In this document: piece after piece, positions 61,694-64,000 of the stretch | Numbering within the stretch: the first letter of the stretch is position 1 | Layout of the letters: each line of letters opens with the position of its first letter | DNA from: Pedobacter petrophilus | GTDB taxonomy: Bacteria; Bacteroidota; Bacteroidia; Sphingobacteriales; Sphingobacteriaceae | Assembly: GCF_009674725.1 (NCBI RefSeq) | Contig: NZ_WKKH01000002.1 | Span: 177,221-241,220, forward strand | DNA: 64,000 nucleotides | Reading direction: 5' to 3' | The notes under the pieces: generated by a model | What the model saw: only the letters and a program-made list of their open reading frames with translations | Databases searched by the model: none | Told to the model about the DNA's origin: nothing | Program-made: the position numbers and the translations under genes

Positions 61694-63937
61694 ATGAAAA
61701 TTAATTTACTTAAACTCACTGGTATCTCTGCAATTGTTTTGTCGAGTTTCCCAGCGTTTTCGGCAGAATCTGACCGGAAGGATTTCGATGGCTTCCTCGA
61801 ATTTGAATTTCCCTGGCACAAGGCAAGTGTGCGGAAGGTCATTACCGGGAAAGTCGTTGATGAAAAAAATCTTGGTGTTCCGGGCGTAGGGGTACAGAAT
61901 GTTACCACTGGGCAAGGTACCGTAACGGATGCCAACGGACAGTTCAAAATTGATGCGAACGAAAACGAGGTGATTAGAATTACCTACCTTGGTTATCAAA
62001 CGCAGAATGTAACTATTGGTGTACAAACCAACTTAAACATTAAGCTAGCTGTATCAGCAGATACAAAATTAGATGATGTGGTGGTAGTGGGTTATGGTAC
62101 ACGGAGCCAGCGGGAGTTAACATCTGCCATTACCAAAGTTGATACATCGCAGTTCAGACAGAGTGGTGCCAGAAATGCACTGGATTTGTTGCAAGGTAAA
62201 GTAGCGGGTTTACAGATTACCCGGAGCAGTTCAAATCCAAATTCAGGTGTAGCCATTCAACTTCGTGGCGTGACCTCAATTTCAGGTACATCAAGTCCTT
62301 TAATTGTAATTGACGGAATTCCCGGAGGAAATTTAGACCTGTTGCAACAAGATGATATTGAATCTTTTTCGGTGCTTAAAGATGGTTCGGCGGCAGCTAT
62401 TTATGGTACAAGAGCCAATGCGGGTGTAATTTTGGTAACCACTAAAAAAGGACGCAAAGGGCCTTCTCAGTTTAATTACAATGGTTATGTAAAACACGAA
62501 ACACTCTATGAGCGTCCGGATTTTATGAATGCTACGGAGTTTAGAGAGAAAATTGCCAGCGGGCAATATAATGCTAAAGACTTTGGTGGAGATTTTAATT
62601 ATTTTGATGACATTATCAACAAAGATAATTTAACTAACTATCAGAATCTATCGGTTTCTGGTGGGGGCGATAAATCTAACTACCGAGGCTCATTCACTTA
62701 TAATAAGCTAGATGGCTTTGCCAGAGAAAACAGCAGAGAACAATATCAGTTTAGAATGAGTTTAACTCAAAAAGGCTTTAAAGACCGTGTTACAGCCTCA
62801 TTTAATGTTGCATCAAATATTAACAAAGCCAATCTTTTAGGTGGCAGTGGATGGGAAAATGTTTTAACCAAAAATCCTACAGAGTCTTATTATAACCCTA
62901 ATGGAAGTTATCTATTTACCCGTAACATTACCAATGAAGTTGCCCGTTTAGCGCAAGAAACCAGTAGAAGATCTCAGCAAACTTATTCAGCTGATGGGAA
63001 AATTGATGTGGATATCTTAACAGGTTTAAAGGCCTCGGCATTTGTTGCTTACCAGCGGAATCAATTTGTGGATAACCAGTACCGCACGTTAGGCAGTCAA
63101 AACTCAGTCGAAAATGGCGATTCACCAGGTGGTGGCTATGCTTATAAGGGAACTGAATTGAATGAAAATTTCAACTTTGAACCTACAATAGAGTACAGCA
63201 AAACCCTTAATGAAAAACACCGTTTAACCGGAATGCTCGGATACTCATACCGTTATGAGGTGAATGAATCATTTAGTGCTAATAACAGAGGTTATACAAA
63301 TGATATTTTCGAAGAGAATAATTTAGGCAGTGTGCCTGTCGGGATCAACCGTGTGGGTTTGGCCAGTAATAAAAATGATAATACCTTAATCGCACTATTT
63401 GGTCGGGTTCATTATACTTACGATGGTAAAGTAAATGTTGAAGCTGTATTAAGGAGAGAAGGCTCTTCCAGGTTTGGTGCGAATAATAAATGGGCGAGTT
63501 TCCCAGCGGTTTCTGCATCATATGAGATTACGCGCGAGAAATTTATGGAAAATATCAAATGGCTTAATTTCTTAAAAATCAGAGCCGGTTATGGAGAAAC
63601 TGGTAATTCTGGGTTCGCTAATTATGCATCATTAGTTACATTGGGTACTGGAAACCTGTATCCTTTTCCTAACGGCGAATGGCTGCAAACTTATGGTCCA
63701 TCCCGTAATCCAAACCCTAATTTGAGATGGGAACGCAAGCGGGAATATAACTTTGGGGTAGATTTTTCGATGCTTAACAGTAAGCTGAGTGGTTCGATTG
63801 ATTTGTTCAAGCGTAACATCATTGATTTATTAGATACCTATACCTCTCCTCAACCACCATTTGTTCAGAGTAGCATCTATACTAACGTAGGAACTATTTC
63901 TGCGAAAGGTTTGGAATTATCGTTGGAATTGCAATAG
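61694..63937 (+). pseudogene. SusC/RagA family transporter, truncated at the C-terminus
   Basis: 747 codons to a TAG at 63935-63937; family members have about 1000. A signal peptide (LTGISAIVLSSFPAFSA) is followed by the regulatory-like domain (VITGKVVDEKNLGVPGVGVQ), TonB-box region LDDVVVVGYGTRSQRELTSAI, plug end FSVLKDGSAAAIYGTRANAG and about two thirds of the barrel, up to SIYTNVGTISAKGLELSLELQ. That last segment is conserved mid-barrel text that normally continues for 250-300 residues to a C-terminal strand. The reading frame has no earlier defect. The bases after the stop no longer encode SusC in any frame. Either an insertion or rearrangement lies at ~63930, or the C-terminal part has been deleted. 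The protein would not form a complete barrel. Confidence 0.75.
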
Positions 63938-64000
63938 TATACTAGAGGTTTTTTTATTGTCAGATTATTTTTTTTGAGAAGCATTACTTTAGATTCCGCT
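63938..64000. other. Sequence after the SusC break, origin unknown
   Basis: 63 AT-rich bases (TATACTAGAGGTTTTTTTATTG, then TCAGATTATTTTTTTTGAG) up to the window end. There is no coding continuation of SusC. This may be the end of an insertion sequence or other mobile element, but no transposase or paired inverted repeat is visible within the window. Confidence 0.4.

Noticed and set aside
61694..63937. Shufflon-type invertible SusC segment
   Set aside because: No inverted repeats of useful length were found inside the gene or within the 63 bases after the stop, so inversion cannot be supported from this window alone.

Overview
The window is a chromosomal segment of a Bacteroidota bacterium, most likely a Sphingobacteriaceae member close to Pedobacter. 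The evidence is: AT-rich DNA; SusC/SusD pairs; GH92, GH97 and GH130 glycosidases; Bacteroidota-specific small families (DUF4295, DUF5606, DUF2911); few purine-rich ribosome sites; and several promoters of the Bacteroidota type (TTTG or TTG, 21 bases, TAnnTTTG). Most of it is ordinary chromosome. The accessory content is two toxin-antitoxin pairs, a GxxExxY gene wedged into a conserved housekeeping cluster, and many families of palindromic intergenic repeats.

Layout. 0-5 kb: partial YtxH protein, OsmC-like protein, DUF2130 coiled-coil protein, GH97 alpha-glucosidase, acyl-CoA thioesterase, then a four-copy REP-like array. 5.4-14.8 kb (minus strand): a complete potassium-uptake kdp locus, in transcription order an unknown 26-residue membrane peptide, kdpF, kdpA, kdpB, kdpC, a porin, a KdpD N-terminal sensor without its kinase, and a separate histidine kinase. 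15-18.8 kb: M1 peptidase, ParE-type toxin-antitoxin pair, and an NtrC-type sigma-54 activator that is probably the kdp response regulator. A sigma-54-like promoter lies just before the 26-residue gene. 19-27 kb: PIG-L deacetylase, PIN toxin-antitoxin pair, a 34-residue membrane peptide overlapping an SSS symporter, DUF2911 protein, GH92 mannosidase, small orphan protein.

27-38 kb: PorT-like outer-membrane protein with a second sigma-54-like promoter, an AsnB-labelled secreted protein, cyclophilin, DUF5606 protein, rlmH, a membrane-anchored MutS-like ATPase, GH1 beta-glucosidase, GNAT acetyltransferase and aconitase. 38-44 kb: polysaccharide deacetylase carrying a repeat-derived insertion, a TolC/HlyD pair without its pump, gpsA, and two small exported proteins. 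44-50 kb: rimO, GxxExxY, ftsY, DUF4295, rpmG, rpmB, acs. 50-56 kb: a SusD/SusC pair divergent from a GH130 phosphorylase, a minimal mannoside-type utilisation locus. 56-64 kb: M16 peptidase, surE, small membrane protein, lpxB, and a SusC-like gene that stops about 250-300 residues short at the right edge, next to sequence that no longer looks like SusC.

The most notable features are the rewired kdp locus (split KdpD, NtrC-type regulator, sigma-54-like promoter, extra micropeptide, and a different palindromic repeat in every gap of the operon), the repeat-derived in-frame insertion in the deacetylase, and the GxxExxY insertion between ftsY and rimO. No rRNA, tRNA, CRISPR array or recognisable transposase gene was seen.
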